Numbered from the stretch's first letter, positions 35,533-44,646 are shown. The stretch is DNA of 64,000 bases from Chloroflexota bacterium (GCA_013204555.1 JABMNO010000034.1:1-64000); one strand, 5' to 3'. Made by a program: numbers and translations. The notes: generated by a model from the sequence alone, not told the origin.

Positions 35533-36525
35533 CTACTGCCCGGCTGGTGGAATGATCTCGATGAGCTCTACTTCAAAGATGATGGTTGAGTTGGATGGAA
35601 TCACTCCGGGCACACCGGCATCCTTGTATGCGAGGTTCGCTGGGATACTGATACGGCGCTTCCCGCCAACTAACATCCCACCAATACCTTCTGTCATACC
35701 GGGAATGAGCTGGTTAAGCCCGAACCGCGTTGGTTCTCCCCGAGTTTCACTGGTATCGAAGATGCAGCCATCGGACAGGAACCCGGTGTATTTAACCAAC
35801 ACTCCGCTGGTAGGGCCGGGCAGTTGGCCGGTTCCAACTTCGTAGTCAAAAATCCGAAGTCCGGTGCCTGTCGTTGTGTACTCAATTGACGCGTCATCGC
35901 CAAACTGCGGTGCGTCTGCTGGATAGGTATCGTTCATACAGTTCACGGATTCTGCTCCTGGCGTGGACGTGGCACTAGATTGTGCAGCGGCTGGCGGAAC
36001 AACTTCCACGAGCTCAACTTCAAAGATGATTGTTGCGTTCGCTGGAATCCGTCCTGGAATGCCTGCGCCCTGGTATGCGAGGTTCGCTGGGATACTGACG
36101 CGGCGCTTCCCGCCAACCAGCATTCCCCCAACACCTTCTTCCATGCCGTCAACGAGCTGGCTAAGTCCAAAGAGTGTCGGCTGCCCTCTATCCTCACTGG
36201 TATCAAAGATGCAGCCGTCTGACAGGAATCCTGTGTAGTTAACTGATACTCCGTCCCCGGGCGAAGACGCATCACCGGTTCCAACTACATGATCGAATAT
36301 CCGAAGCCCTGTCTCTGTAGTTGTGTACGCAAATGAAGAATCGTCACCGAACTGTGGCGCGTCAGATGGGTAATCGTCGTTCAGACAGATCTGGGGAGAC
36401 ACGGTTGGCGTGAAGACAGGTATTGAGACCTGTCCCCCTGTGCCTGTACCCCCCCGGCATGCGATCACGACCAGCATAAGAGCTGCAGCGAATAACGGCG
36501 TCCACCTTCGGAATTTCGAGTTCAT
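35533..36525 (-). CDS. Lipoprotein with two FKBP-type prolyl isomerase domains
   Basis: A 330-residue lipoprotein: basic N-terminus, hydrophobic helix and lipobox VVIAC (Cys about residue 23). Two FKBP domains follow (about residues 65-175 and 215-325). Each shows VNYTGFLSDGCIFDTS or VKYTGFLSDGCIFDTS, then GMLVGGKRR and IPANLAY. The two domains are near-copies, so they come from internal duplication, and both look intact. It would fold or chaperone proteins at the outer face of the membrane. Its location in the middle of a catabolic operon is unusual; perhaps it assists a secreted substrate-binding protein. Confidence 0.9.
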   Translation of the reverse strand: MNSKFRRWTPLFAAALMLVVIACRGGTGTGGQVSIPVFTPTVSPQICLNDDYPSDAPQFGDDSSFAYTTTETGLRIFDHVVGTGDASSPGDGVSVNYTGFLSDGCIFDTSEDRGQPTLFGLSQLVDGMEEGVGGMLVGGKRRVSIPANLAYQGAGIPGRIPANATIIFEVELVEVVPPAAAQSSATSTPGAESVNCMNDTYPADAPQFGDDASIEYTTTGTGLRIFDYEVGTGQLPGPTSGVLVKYTGFLSDGCIFDTSETRGEPTRFGLNQLIPGMTEGIGGMLVGGKRRISIPANLAYKDAGVPGVIPSNSTIIFEVELIEIIPPAGQ

Positions 36526-36582
36526 ATCTTTTTTGCGATTACCTGACGTGAATTTGATGCCTGATGTCGAGGGATGAAGGGG

Positions 36583-37338
36583 TTATTTCGCGCGATCCAA
36601 CGCTGCTGCGAATCTGTCAGCGCTCTGGGTCAGCCAATCTGACAGGTTTGTGTAGAAGAAGCGGACGCCCATATCCACGTATTTGCCAGCTGACTCAGCG
36701 CTCACATTAGTGCCAGCCACACGTCCCGATGCCACGATTCGAGTAATAGCTTCGTCAATTGCCGCCACGGCATCCGGGTGTCCGGGATTGCCGATGTGGC
36801 CCATCGACTGTGAGAAGTCGGACTGCGCTACGAGAAGCACGTCAATTTGATCGACTTCCAGGATGCTGTCCAACTCTTGCAACGCGTCGTAGTCCTCTAT
36901 CAGAACCACGATCATCGTCTCGTCATTGGCTTTCTCAAGGTAGTCGTCCACCCCGTAGCCCTGCCTGCTGAACCACATCCCGCGCCGCCCAATGGGAGCG
37001 AATTTGGCGGCAGCCACAACTTCGTCCGCGATAGCTCTCGTCTTCATGTGCGGCACGACGATTGATTGCGCTCCGCGATCCAACGTCCTGTAAATAATGT
37101 TTTCTTCGTTCCAGCCGACACGGACGATAGAGGTCTTGCCCCAGAGGTCGCACGCCCGTGAAAGATCGCCGATGTGCGAGTAGTCGACCGGTCCGTGCTC
37201 AGCTTCAAACCAGAACGCGTCGACTGGAGACGGACCCAGCAGGTCAACAATCTCTGGAGAGTCTGCGCCACCCAGCGCGATCACCGTTCCGCCGTTCTTG
37301 AGCTTCTTCTTTGCGTTGTTCGTCCTGATCTCTGCCAT
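36583..37338 (-). CDS. HpcH/HpaI-type class II aldolase
   Basis: A roughly 251-residue member of the HpcH/HpaI aldolase/citrate lyase family. Family motifs are FWFEAEHGPVDY, VPHMKTRAIADE, PIGRRGMW and VVLIEDYDAL, where the Glu residues bind a divalent metal. These enzymes cleave 2-keto-3-deoxy acids to pyruvate and an aldehyde. The ATG at 37338 gives the usual N-terminus; four extra codons upstream are possible. It lies between the second amidohydrolase (62 bases upstream) and the FKBP gene (57 bases downstream). A role at the end of a degradation pathway is likely. Confidence 0.82.
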   Translation of the reverse strand: MAEIRTNNAKKKLKNGGTVIALGGADSPEIVDLLGPSPVDAFWFEAEHGPVDYSHIGDLSRACDLWGKTSIVRVGWNEENIIYRTLDRGAQSIVVPHMKTRAIADEVVAAAKFAPIGRRGMWFSRQGYGVDDYLEKANDETMIVVLIEDYDALQELDSILEVDQIDVLLVAQSDFSQSMGHIGNPGHPDAVAAIDEAITRIVASGRVAGTNVSAESAGKYVDMGVRFFYTNLSDWLTQSADRFAAALDRAK

Positions 37339-37400
37339 ATGAAGAAACAATCACCCTGCCACTGGTTATATCTTTTTACGTCTCCGCCAACCGAAAGATT

Positions 37401-38840
37401 CTAACCGGGAACGGAATCCCGCGAATACATCAATCCTTTTGACGGCTCGATGATTTCGTATGAGACGCCAGCGGTGGTGGCTGCGGATTGGCCTCGATCG
37501 GTTATTAAGACGGTGCCGCCAGAGCCAACTATCTTGCCGGCGCGGAGGACTGGTTTGCCCCCGACGACGGTGTCGGTTGCGACGCCGGTTTGCGGGTCGA
37601 TGACAGTGATATCAGCATCGGCGCCGGGCTCAAGTCGGCCTTTGTTCTCAAGGCCAAACATACGGGCCGGGTTATAGCTGAGCTTTTCGACGGCCTCAAG
37701 CGGTTCCAGTGCGCCGAATCTAACCATCGCAATGGTCTGCTCGATATTGACGTTGCGGGGGAGGATTCCGCCATCTGAGGCGACTGCGTCGACGATGAAC
37801 TTGCCGTTGGCATCTTTCGCTGAAGTGAGAGCGAATGCGGTTGATGGCAGGTTTACCGGGAAGCTCATGGGGACGTTGGAGTCGCCGCGTTCAAATTCTG
37901 CAAGGCCCGCCTTGCCCGATACGAGTTCAAGATGATCGCCTGCGGCCACAACCACCGATCCGTATCCGTCGCTGATCGCTGACCGCATTCCGTCGATATT
38001 GGGCGCGTAGTCGCGCAAGCGAAGGCAGTTGCGTGGGACGTCGTTGAGAACTTCACCGTCCGGGCCGCAATCTCCACGAGTGAAGTTTGGCACGGCCATA
38101 TGGACTTCGGATACGACGCGTGTCCCCAGGGACTCGATGATCTGCAACGCTTCCGCAACCTCTTCGTTGGGCTTCAAAATTGAGCCGCGGCAATAGGCGT
38201 TGACGTGGGCGATGTGGAGCCTGCCATTTGAGCCCAGGATTTCTGGAATCTCACGCAAGCCATCAAGCCGACTACCAGACTCGGTTGTGCCAACATGAAA
38301 CGCTACGTGTGCTCCCATCCGGTTGCATGATTCAATGACTCGCGCTGTGCCTTCGGGCGTCAGAGGGTAGTAACCGCCCCACATTTTGGCGCCAATTGAG
38401 CCGGTGGAAAGTCCCTCAGCGATAACGCTGTCAACTTCGGTCCGCGCTGGCTCAGTGGAACTGATCGAATGGCCGGGTGCGACTCGGATCAATGACGCGA
38501 CGTTGATACCTGTACCGCCTCGAATTATCGACTCGTAGAGAACTTCCATCGAACCGCCAAGATCGATTGCCGTGGTTACACCGGCAAGGGCAAGTTGGTT
38601 TAGGCCGATTACGGAGTCAAAACCGAAATCCGGTGGACCTGCGAAGTGGGCATGGGCGTCGATGTGGCCAGGGATGACCCATTTACCGGTGACATCAATG
38701 ACATCGTCGCCCGCGCCTGGCTCGTACTCATGAACGATGTCCTGCACAACTCCGTCCGAAACGACAAGGTCTGCCACGGCATCGAAGCGCGTCTTCGTGT
38801 CGATGATTCGGCCACCTCGAAGAATTATGCGATTTGCCAT
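37401..38840 (-). CDS. Dihydroorotase-like cyclic amidohydrolase, paralogue 2
   Basis: A roughly 479-residue amidohydrolase. Matching features of its paralogue: HxH in IPGHIDAHAHF, a probable metal lysine in IGAKMWGGYYPLTPEG, AFHVGTTESGSRLDGLREIP, RLHIAHVNAYCRG and ASDGGILP. The ATG at 38840 has GGAGG about eight bases upstream and matches the family start (MANRIILRGGRIIDTK). The longer frame to 38873 is not needed. It appears to be the first gene of the leftward operon. The same substrate class as the paralogue is likely, but the specificity is unknown. Confidence 0.85.
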   Translation of the reverse strand: MANRIILRGGRIIDTKTRFDAVADLVVSDGVVQDIVHEYEPGAGDDVIDVTGKWVIPGHIDAHAHFAGPPDFGFDSVIGLNQLALAGVTTAIDLGGSMEVLYESIIRGGTGINVASLIRVAPGHSISSTEPARTEVDSVIAEGLSTGSIGAKMWGGYYPLTPEGTARVIESCNRMGAHVAFHVGTTESGSRLDGLREIPEILGSNGRLHIAHVNAYCRGSILKPNEEVAEALQIIESLGTRVVSEVHMAVPNFTRGDCGPDGEVLNDVPRNCLRLRDYAPNIDGMRSAISDGYGSVVVAAGDHLELVSGKAGLAEFERGDSNVPMSFPVNLPSTAFALTSAKDANGKFIVDAVASDGGILPRNVNIEQTIAMVRFGALEPLEAVEKLSYNPARMFGLENKGRLEPGADADITVIDPQTGVATDTVVGGKPVLRAGKIVGSGGTVLITDRGQSAATTAGVSYEIIEPSKGLMYSRDSVPG

Positions 38841-38876
38841 TGAGCGTGCCTCCAGAAGGGGTTGGTTCTCCATACA

Positions 38877-39473
38877 ATGGGAACTGTGAATTCGATCATG
38901 AAACTCGGGCTTACCGCTATCGTCTTGGCAATCGTCACGGCGACGCTATCGTACTCTGTCGCCTCGGCTCAGGAGACGCTGGATCGTGGCAAGCATTTCG
39001 GAACACTGAGCGAGGGGCCATACGAAATTTCGCTGTACGGCCTCCCCGACCCGCCGAACATAGCCAAATTCGCCTTCACGGTGACCGTGGGCTCGATCGC
39101 TGAGCAGCGCCTGTTGAGCGATGTTGCAGTAGAGATAGTCGCGATAGATCCTGATGGCAATCCCGAGTGGCTCAGTCCAGGTCTCAGCTATCCTCCGTTG
39201 CCAACAAGTTATGTCGGCAACGCGCCCCGACCACCGAGCCGATCATTCAGTACACCCGGTAACTGGCTGCTGGAGGTGCGGGTAGATGGCCGGGAAGGCA
39301 GGGAGACGGCTCGATTCAGCCTTGATGTGATTGGTTCCTCAAGGACCGGCACGAACGCGGCAGGCTGGGTATTCGTCATAGCTCTTGGCGGCGTAGTACT
39401 GGCGACAGCGTTCGTGACGTGGCGCATCAGGCGTGCACAGAAGGCGCGGATCGCTGAACGATCTCCTGAGTAG
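38877..39473 (+). CDS. Exported protein with single C-terminal membrane anchor
   Basis: A roughly 198-residue protein not recognised as a known family. A signal peptide ends near SVASAQ, and an extracytoplasmic beta-rich domain of about 120 residues follows (with FAFTVTVGSIAEQRLL and GNWLLEVRVDGREG). One membrane helix near residues 160-182 is followed by a basic tail (WRIRRAQKARI). The extracytoplasmic part recalls FixH/CopC-like Ig folds, but this is weak. The start is uncertain: ATG at 38877 or 38898. It is divergent from the amidohydrolase and convergent with the ABC permease gene (stop 9 bases away). Confidence 0.65.
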   Translation: MGTVNSIMKLGLTAIVLAIVTATLSYSVASAQETLDRGKHFGTLSEGPYEISLYGLPDPPNIAKFAFTVTVGSIAEQRLLSDVAVEIVAIDPDGNPEWLSPGLSYPPLPTSYVGNAPRPPSRSFSTPGNWLLEVRVDGREGRETARFSLDVIGSSRTGTNAAGWVFVIALGGVVLATAFVTWRIRRAQKARIAERSPE

Positions 39474-39482
39474 TCGACTGGA

Positions 39483-40277
39483 CTAAGTGATTAGCTTGCG
39501 ACGCAGGAGAATGAACGCCAGCGGGTAGAACACTGAGGCGAGACCGATCATGTACAGCAGTCCGTACAGGTGGCTGAGGCCCAGTTCGCCAGTTGAGAGC
39601 CCTCGAGCTACGTGAACGGCGCCTGTCAGCGGCATTGCCCATGCGACCGGCTGAAGTCCGCTGTGGAGTGAGTCGATGGGAAAGAACGCACCGCTGAAGA
39701 AGAATATTGGCGTGCCAATTAGCGTGAAAATGAGCATCATCGAATGCTGAGTCGGCGCTATCGAAGCGTATACGAGGCCCATTCCTCCAAAGACCAGTCC
39801 GACGAGGAATCCCAGCGGCAGTATCAGGATGGCCAGCGGAGAACTCAGCAAACCAAGAATCATCGCCACAATTAGCACTGCGGCGGTCGTCATGGCGGCC
39901 CGCGTGGCGCCCCATATGATCTCTCCAGCAGCTAGCTCACTCAGGTTCACCGGCGCCGAAATCATCGTCTCGTAAATCTTGTGGTTTTCCATGCGCTGGT
40001 ATGCGCCCCACGAGCAATTGAAAAGCGCAGGCCACATTGCGTTGGCGGCAATGATGCCGGGTGCAACAAACTCCTGGTAGCTCAGGTCTCCCTGGATCCC
40101 TTCCACGAATCGACCGATTCCGAATCCGACTGCAAGCAGAATAAATAAAGGCTCAATAACGATGGCCGTTGAGTCGATCAGCCAGCCGCCTTTGAATGCC
40201 AGCCAGTGCCGGAGCCATACGCCGTAGACATTGGACGGGCGGAAATCGATGCCAGTTTTCGTTGCTAGCGAGGTCAT
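39483..40277 (-). CDS. ABC-2 type transporter permease
   Basis: A 264-residue integral membrane protein with about six helices, matching ABC-2 permeases (NodJ/DrrB type). Conserved-looking stretches are YQEFVAPGIIAANAMWPALFN and NHKIYETMISAPVN after the second helix. It pairs with the ATPase gene directly upstream: the permease ATG is adjacent to the ATPase stop. The exported compound could be a polysaccharide, lipid or drug. No specificity gene is adjacent. Confidence 0.88.
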   Translation of the reverse strand: MTSLATKTGIDFRPSNVYGVWLRHWLAFKGGWLIDSTAIVIEPLFILLAVGFGIGRFVEGIQGDLSYQEFVAPGIIAANAMWPALFNCSWGAYQRMENHKIYETMISAPVNLSELAAGEIIWGATRAAMTTAAVLIVAMILGLLSSPLAILILPLGFLVGLVFGGMGLVYASIAPTQHSMMLIFTLIGTPIFFFSGAFFPIDSLHSGLQPVAWAMPLTGAVHVARGLSTGELGLSHLYGLLYMIGLASVFYPLAFILLRRKLIT

Positions 40278-41207
40278 TTATTCATCCCTCAACTCGCGAC
40301 CAGTCAAATTGAGGAAAACGTCTTCGAGCGTGGAAATCCTGAATCTCACTGTGGCATTGTCGATTTGGCCTAACTCTCCACGAAGTTGTTCGGGACCGTG
40401 CACCACCATTGAGGCGCCTCTGTCGCGGACCACCTTGCCCATTGATTCAAGTGCGGAGCGCACTGCCAATCCGTTGCCATTGTTTGGCCGAATCACGGCA
40501 GTCAGGGAGCCTGCGTGTTCCATCACGAGATCATCCGGCGTACCTCGCGAGAGGATCTCGCCGTTATCCATGATGACCAGTCGGTCGCAGAGTTGCGCTG
40601 CCTCTTCCATGTAGTGGGTAGACATAAGAATCGTAGCCCCTGCATCTCGAATTCTGTTGAGTTGTTCCCACACACGGTTTCGGCTCTGAGGGTCCAGACC
40701 CGTCGATGGCTCATCCAGGATCACGACTTTAGGGCGCGTCATGAACGCACGGGCCAGCGTCAATCTGCGCTTCATTCCGCCGGACAACGCGTGGATTCCG
40801 GATCCTGAACGGTGATCAAGGCCAAAGAATTCGAGCATCTCCCGCGCCCGGTCCTGCGCCGCCTTGCCTGTGATGGAGAAGTAACGGGCGTACGTGATGA
40901 GGTTCTGGCGAACGTTCAGATCGGGGTCCAGGCCATCATGTTGCGCCACGACGCCGATGCGGTCACGGACCTTCCGAGGCTCTTTCTCAACGTCGAGGCC
41001 ATCGACGAAGAGACGCCCTGACGTGATGGGCGAGATGCTGGAAAGCATTCGCATGGTGGTCGTTTTGCCAGCTCCGTTGGGGCCGAGCATTCCGAAGATC
41101 TCACCGGGCATGACTTCAAAGTCGATGCCTTTGACCGCATGGAACTCTCCGTAGTCCTTTCGCAGTGCTACGGCTTTGATGATCGGAGGCGTCTGAGTAT
41201 CTGACAT
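40278..41207 (-). CDS. ABC transporter ATP-binding protein (DrrA/NodI-like)
   Basis: An ATPase of about 309 residues. Walker A is GPNGAGKTT, the signature LSGGMKRRL, Walker B VVILDEPSTGLD and the H-loop STHYMEEA. A C-terminal extension of about 80 residues (after residue 225) is typical of DrrA-like exporters. The start at 41207 (MSDTQTPP) suits the family better than an ATG eight codons upstream. It is transcribed with the permease. Confidence 0.92.
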   Translation of the reverse strand: MSDTQTPPIIKAVALRKDYGEFHAVKGIDFEVMPGEIFGMLGPNGAGKTTTMRMLSSISPITSGRLFVDGLDVEKEPRKVRDRIGVVAQHDGLDPDLNVRQNLITYARYFSITGKAAQDRAREMLEFFGLDHRSGSGIHALSGGMKRRLTLARAFMTRPKVVILDEPSTGLDPQSRNRVWEQLNRIRDAGATILMSTHYMEEAAQLCDRLVIMDNGEILSRGTPDDLVMEHAGSLTAVIRPNNGNGLAVRSALESMGKVVRDRGASMVVHGPEQLRGELGQIDNATVRFRISTLEDVFLNLTGRELRDE

Positions 41208-41353
41208 GATCGAAAACGTGGGATATGCCACGCGAAATTAAGCTAAATAAGGGGTTGCAAAAGGGGAGGAATTCGGGTCATTCGAAGGCGCCATCTCACC
41301 GACCCGAACCGTGTAGCGAACCAAAAGTTCGCGAAACTCATTATCTATGTTTC

Positions 41354-41383
41354 TTGACCCCCTCAACAACCACGTGCTAATTT
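41354..41383 (+). promoter_or_regulatory. Possible promoter of the membrane protein gene at 41.4 kb
   Basis: TTGACC (41354-41359) and TAATTT (41378-41383) are 18 bases apart. A small palindrome GGGTTAACCC follows at 41387-41396, close to the expected start point, and could be an operator. Confidence 0.4.
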
Positions 41384-41441
41384 GCGGGTTAACCCAATTA
41401 AGGGATAGCTGGACCAGTACGTTCAAAAGAGGGGGTTCGCT

Positions 41442-42224
41442 ATGGCAGAAGCTGGCGGACAAGTAGTCGAATTTAGTGAGGCAACGCCTCAGTCCCGAGG
41501 TCGGTCTCCGGCCGCGGCCGCTGCGCCGTTTATCGCCCAGGTTGAGCAGTTGATCACTCGCGTGAATAACGCGAAGTTGAAGGATGACGAGCAGGTTCTT
41601 GCAAATTTGCAGGCCTGGATTGACAGAGCCGCGAATGGAAACATCGACGTTGACCGGGATGGCCAACGCATCATTGAGACGCTTGAAGACAACGCCGATG
41701 AGATGATTCGCTCACGCACACTTGTGCGGAGGGTGCTGGCTCCACTGAGTGGGATGGCTGTCCTGTATGGGATTATCGCAGCCATTACCGTGACGGCTGT
41801 AGCAGCGGACACGTTGTTCCTCGGAACCGCCGTATCCATTCCTGCAGCGGCGGTAATCTTTGGAATTGCCGGAAGTTCATTCCGAGTTCTTCTCCGCGTA
41901 GTTACCTTCCAGTACCACCAGACTGACCCTGGCGCCCTGTTCCTTCTTGGACTAGCGCGACCGGTTATCGGCGGAATTGTGGGTCTGGCGGCATTCTCAA
42001 TCTTTGGTTCGGGAATGGCGTCACTGCCTCTGGTTTCCGACCAGGAGACCACGACAAACGTAGCGTTCCTGGCATTCCCTGGCTCAGGCCCAGGAGTGCT
42101 GGCTGGTCAGCTAGCGGTATTCGCAATTGCGTTCATCGCCGGTCTGATGGAAGGGATATTCATCCCTGCAGCCGGACGTGGCGTCTCTCGTGTAGCCGAC
42201 AAGGTTGGCAGAGCGACCGCGTAG
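41442..42224 (+). CDS. Membrane protein of unknown function
   Basis: A 260-residue protein not recognised as a named family. The first 95 residues are soluble and helical, rich in charged residues and without a signal peptide. Five or so hydrophobic segments follow (about residues 98-120, 125-145, 160-185, 205-222, 228-245), rich in Ala and Gly. The ATG has a GAGGGGG ribosome site six bases upstream, a candidate promoter and a strong terminator, so it is a stand-alone gene. It may be a stress or envelope protein, but there is no motif evidence. Confidence 0.75.
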   Translation: MAEAGGQVVEFSEATPQSRGRSPAAAAAPFIAQVEQLITRVNNAKLKDDEQVLANLQAWIDRAANGNIDVDRDGQRIIETLEDNADEMIRSRTLVRRVLAPLSGMAVLYGIIAAITVTAVAADTLFLGTAVSIPAAAVIFGIAGSSFRVLLRVVTFQYHQTDPGALFLLGLARPVIGGIVGLAAFSIFGSGMASLPLVSDQETTTNVAFLAFPGSGPGVLAGQLAVFAIAFIAGLMEGIFIPAAGRGVSRVADKVGRATA

Positions 42225-42250
42225 TAGTTGGTATAGGACGAAAACGAAAA

Positions 42251-42271
42251 GGCCGGAGCATTGCTCCGGCC
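42251..42271 (+). terminator. Rho-independent terminator
   Basis: GGCCGGAGC and GCTCCGGCC form a perfect 9-bp stem around a three-base ATT loop, followed by seven or more T. It lies about 26 bases after the stop of the upstream gene. Confidence 0.92.
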
Positions 42272-42432
42272 TTTTTTTATTACGAAATCGGGTGATGAGC
42301 TCTCGGTATGAGGGGCTTGTTCAACACAACATCCAATGGCACCGGCTCATTGAGGCGCACATTCGCATCCGCCGTGAGGCCGGGCAACATCCAGAGGCAC
42401 GGCTATTGAAACGCTGACTGACGTCCACCGTT

Positions 42433-42460
42433 GGGCCGGGCAAGCCCGGCGGCTACCGTG
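42433..42460. repeat. Short intergenic repeat, copy B
   Basis: GGGCCGGG-CAAGC-CCGGC-G-GCTACCGTG, matching copy A at 25101-25128. GCCGGGC and GCCCGGC can pair. Confidence 0.55.
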
Positions 42461-42530
42461 ATGACGTGGTTGGCGTGCGTCACTCCATCAATCTTGCGTC
42501 GCCGGATCGCTCAGAGAGAGACGTCAGCAG

Positions 42531-43025
42531 CTACGGACGCACCCGGGTGTAGGCCATATACATCCCTATCAGTACGCCGAAGACGGTCACCGGGGGTGCC
42601 AGGGATAGGGTTGACAGTATGGCAAAACCGCCGAACACCGACCCGGCCGCAACCCAGGCAAGGTTTTTGTTCCTTGTGTAGCCAGACGACCGGTACACCG
42701 CCTCGCCCACGACGTAACCAATGGCGGCTGGAGCAATGAACGCGAGGATGATGCCAACAGACCCGAGAACTGAATACAACGCTATGAAGATCGCATAGAG
42801 CCCTAATGAACTCCCTACACCCACCAGAATGGCGCGTGTCAATTCACTACTGGACGTCTGAGTCATTGGATTCCGCAGCACCTCGCCGTGATCCGGGCAG
42901 CGCGCCCCAACGGGTGATTGAATCATGCACTTGGAGCAAATTAGATCACCGCACCTTGAACAGCCGAGATATGACTCGGTCTCTGGATGCCTTTTACAGT
43001 ACGTGGGGTCGCGCAGGTCGACCAA
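42531..43025 (-). CDS. B-box-like zinc finger membrane protein
   Basis: A 164-residue protein. The first 45 residues have a C-x2-H-like start (YCKRHPET), then CSRCGDLICSKCMI and GARCPDHG, the Cys/His order of a B-box-type zinc finger as found in bacterial membrane proteins with a rhomboid or DUF-type tail. Three to four membrane helices follow (about residues 63-110 and 125-155). The start is a TTG at 43025 with AAAGG about eight bases upstream. No catalytic residues are evident. It lies 27 bases downstream of plsY on the same strand and may be in its operon. Confidence 0.75.
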   Translation of the reverse strand: MVDLRDPTYCKRHPETESYLGCSRCGDLICSKCMIQSPVGARCPDHGEVLRNPMTQTSSSELTRAILVGVGSSLGLYAIFIALYSVLGSVGIILAFIAPAAIGYVVGEAVYRSSGYTRNKNLAWVAAGSVFGGFAILSTLSLAPPVTVFGVLIGMYMAYTRVRP

Positions 43026-43052
43026 AAAGTGTGCCTTTCACAGGGGATCTAG

Positions 43053-43739
43053 CTACTCAGGGGTACGGTCGATCCATTCCTGACGATTGCTTATGTCTCT
43101 ATCGTAAAGGAGTCGATTACGTATTAGCTGCCTCAACGGAATATCAGGAAGATCCGCCTCACCACCCATTTTTCGGTTTGAAAGAAGTCTTTTCACGACG
43201 ACCGCGATCACGAAGGCGATGGTGAACCATGTGACTTCAATATCCAGGCGAAGTACGACTGTCCAGACCGGAAGTATTATCGCTGAGAGCGCCCACCAGA
43301 TTGCGCTGTCTCCCTTTCGCCACCATCCAAAGAGTGCTGGCAGGGCATACAGGAACGGGAGAGGCCAGCTGAGCGTAATCATTGCGCCCATCACGGTTGC
43401 CATGCCACGTCCACCACGGAACTTCGCAAAGGCGGACCAGTGATGCCCCATGATCGCAGCGAAGGCGGCAGTTACTTCGACGTCGAGACCTAGATCAAGT
43501 ACTTTGCTGGACGCGATGATTACTGGAACCGACCCTTTGATGATCACGTCGTACAGGACTACAGGAGCAGCGAGCCAGAATCCACCCTGCCGATAGAGGT
43601 TCGAAACACCGATGTTCCCACTGCCGTGAGATCGTATGTCGATGCCACTCTTAAAACGAGCGGCGAGATAAGCCGACGGAACGGCGCCTATTAGGTAGGC
43701 GCCGATTATTACGATGGTTGATGTCGTGTCCCACATCAT
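43053..43739 (-). CDS. plsY: Glycerol-3-phosphate acyltransferase PlsY
   Basis: An integral membrane acyltransferase of 228 residues using acyl-phosphate to make lysophosphatidic acid. Motif 1 is GSGNIGVSN (the usual GSGNxGATN). Motif 2 is HHWSAFAKFRGGRGMATVMG, with the acyl-phosphate-binding glycines. Motif 3 near the end is less clear. About five to six hydrophobic helices are seen. In this window plsY lies between a PHP phosphoesterase gene and the B-box membrane gene, all leftward, without plsX nearby. Confidence 0.9.
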   Translation of the reverse strand: MMWDTTSTIVIIGAYLIGAVPSAYLAARFKSGIDIRSHGSGNIGVSNLYRQGGFWLAAPVVLYDVIIKGSVPVIIASSKVLDLGLDVEVTAAFAAIMGHHWSAFAKFRGGRGMATVMGAMITLSWPLPFLYALPALFGWWRKGDSAIWWALSAIILPVWTVVLRLDIEVTWFTIAFVIAVVVKRLLSNRKMGGEADLPDIPLRQLIRNRLLYDRDISNRQEWIDRTPE

Positions 43740-43767
43740 GATTTGCTACGGACTGTGACGCAGGCTG

Positions 43768-44646
43768 TCAGGAGCGGCTTGGACGGCGGCGCTGGAGTTC
43801 ACCTACCACGCTTGATGCCGGGCCTGGTCGATCCAAGCCTCCCGGCAATATCTCATCGGGCGTGCCCTTCGCATGGTAATCACTGCCGCCAACTGGAACG
43901 AGATCGTGCTTGCGAGCGACGTCGAGGTATCGCTTGCGGTCTTCAGCATCGTACTTTTCGGCAAACACTTCAATGCCGTCGAGGCCTTCGCCCTTCAACT
44001 GCCCCACAATATCGAAGAATTTCGAAATTGTCTGCGGATGGGCGGCGACTGCGACGCCACCGCTGGCATGGATCAGTGCGATGCCCTCTTCGGTGGTGGT
44101 TGGTGAGCGTCGAGATCGCGCGGGACCATCATCGCCAAGGTACTTATCAAAGGCTTCATCGCGAGTCTTGATATATCCAGCTTCCATCAAGGCGTCGGCG
44201 ATATGCGGCCGACCTATGGCGCCCCCCGCGAGTTCACGGACGCGCTCAAAAGTAATCATGAGGCCAAGATCGTTGAGCTTCTTGACGGACCTTTCAATCG
44301 CTCCCTCACGTCTGCCACGGAACTCTGCCAGTGTCTCCAGCAGGTGCGGATCCTGGTGGTCGATGAACAGGCCGACCATATGCACTTCGGACTCCCCAAG
44401 GGTAGTGCTTAGCTCCACCCCGGCGATCAGATCAAGTTGTGGATACTTGCCGACGACCTCGTAGGCCTCATCCAGTCCGTTGATCGTATCGTGATCACAG
44501 ATTGCCACCGTGCGCAGGCCAGTCTGGGCAACCTGTTCGATAAGCGCGGACGGCGAAAGCAGCCCGTCAGATGCGGTGGTGTGCAGGTGGAGATCAACTT
44601 TGGGCGGCAAGCAGCCGCTGGCCCACTCTTCGTTCCAGGCGGTCAA
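43768..44646 (-). CDS. PHP-domain phosphoesterase (TrpH/YciV-like)
   Basis: A 292-residue PHP metallophosphoesterase. The N-terminal metal motif KVDLHLHTTASDGLLSP and ICDHDTINGLDEA are typical, with GVELSTTLGESEVHMVG and further His in VGGSDYHAKGTPD. Relatives act as 5'-3' exonuclease on short RNA (RNase AM) or as 3',5'-bisnucleotide phosphatases. RNase Y lies just upstream on the same strand, which would suit an RNA-turnover role, but this is inference. The start is a TTG at 44646 with GAGG upstream. Confidence 0.85.
   Translation of the reverse strand: MTAWNEEWASGCLPPKVDLHLHTTASDGLLSPSALIEQVAQTGLRTVAICDHDTINGLDEAYEVVGKYPQLDLIAGVELSTTLGESEVHMVGLFIDHQDPHLLETLAEFRGRREGAIERSVKKLNDLGLMITFERVRELAGGAIGRPHIADALMEAGYIKTRDEAFDKYLGDDGPARSRRSPTTTEEGIALIHASGGVAVAAHPQTISKFFDIVGQLKGEGLDGIEVFAEKYDAEDRKRYLDVARKHDLVPVGGSDYHAKGTPDEILPGGLDRPGPASSVVGELQRRRPSRS

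Larger units (their letters stand above)
42225..42530. other. Intergenic region with terminator and repeat
   Basis: About 306 bases without a gene. It holds the terminator of the membrane protein gene and repeat copy B. It also holds GACGTGG-TTGGCGTGCGTCACT (about 42465-42487), which resembles sequence near 6530. A second GCCGGGCAA-ATCC-like stretch lies near 42380. Confidence 0.5.
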
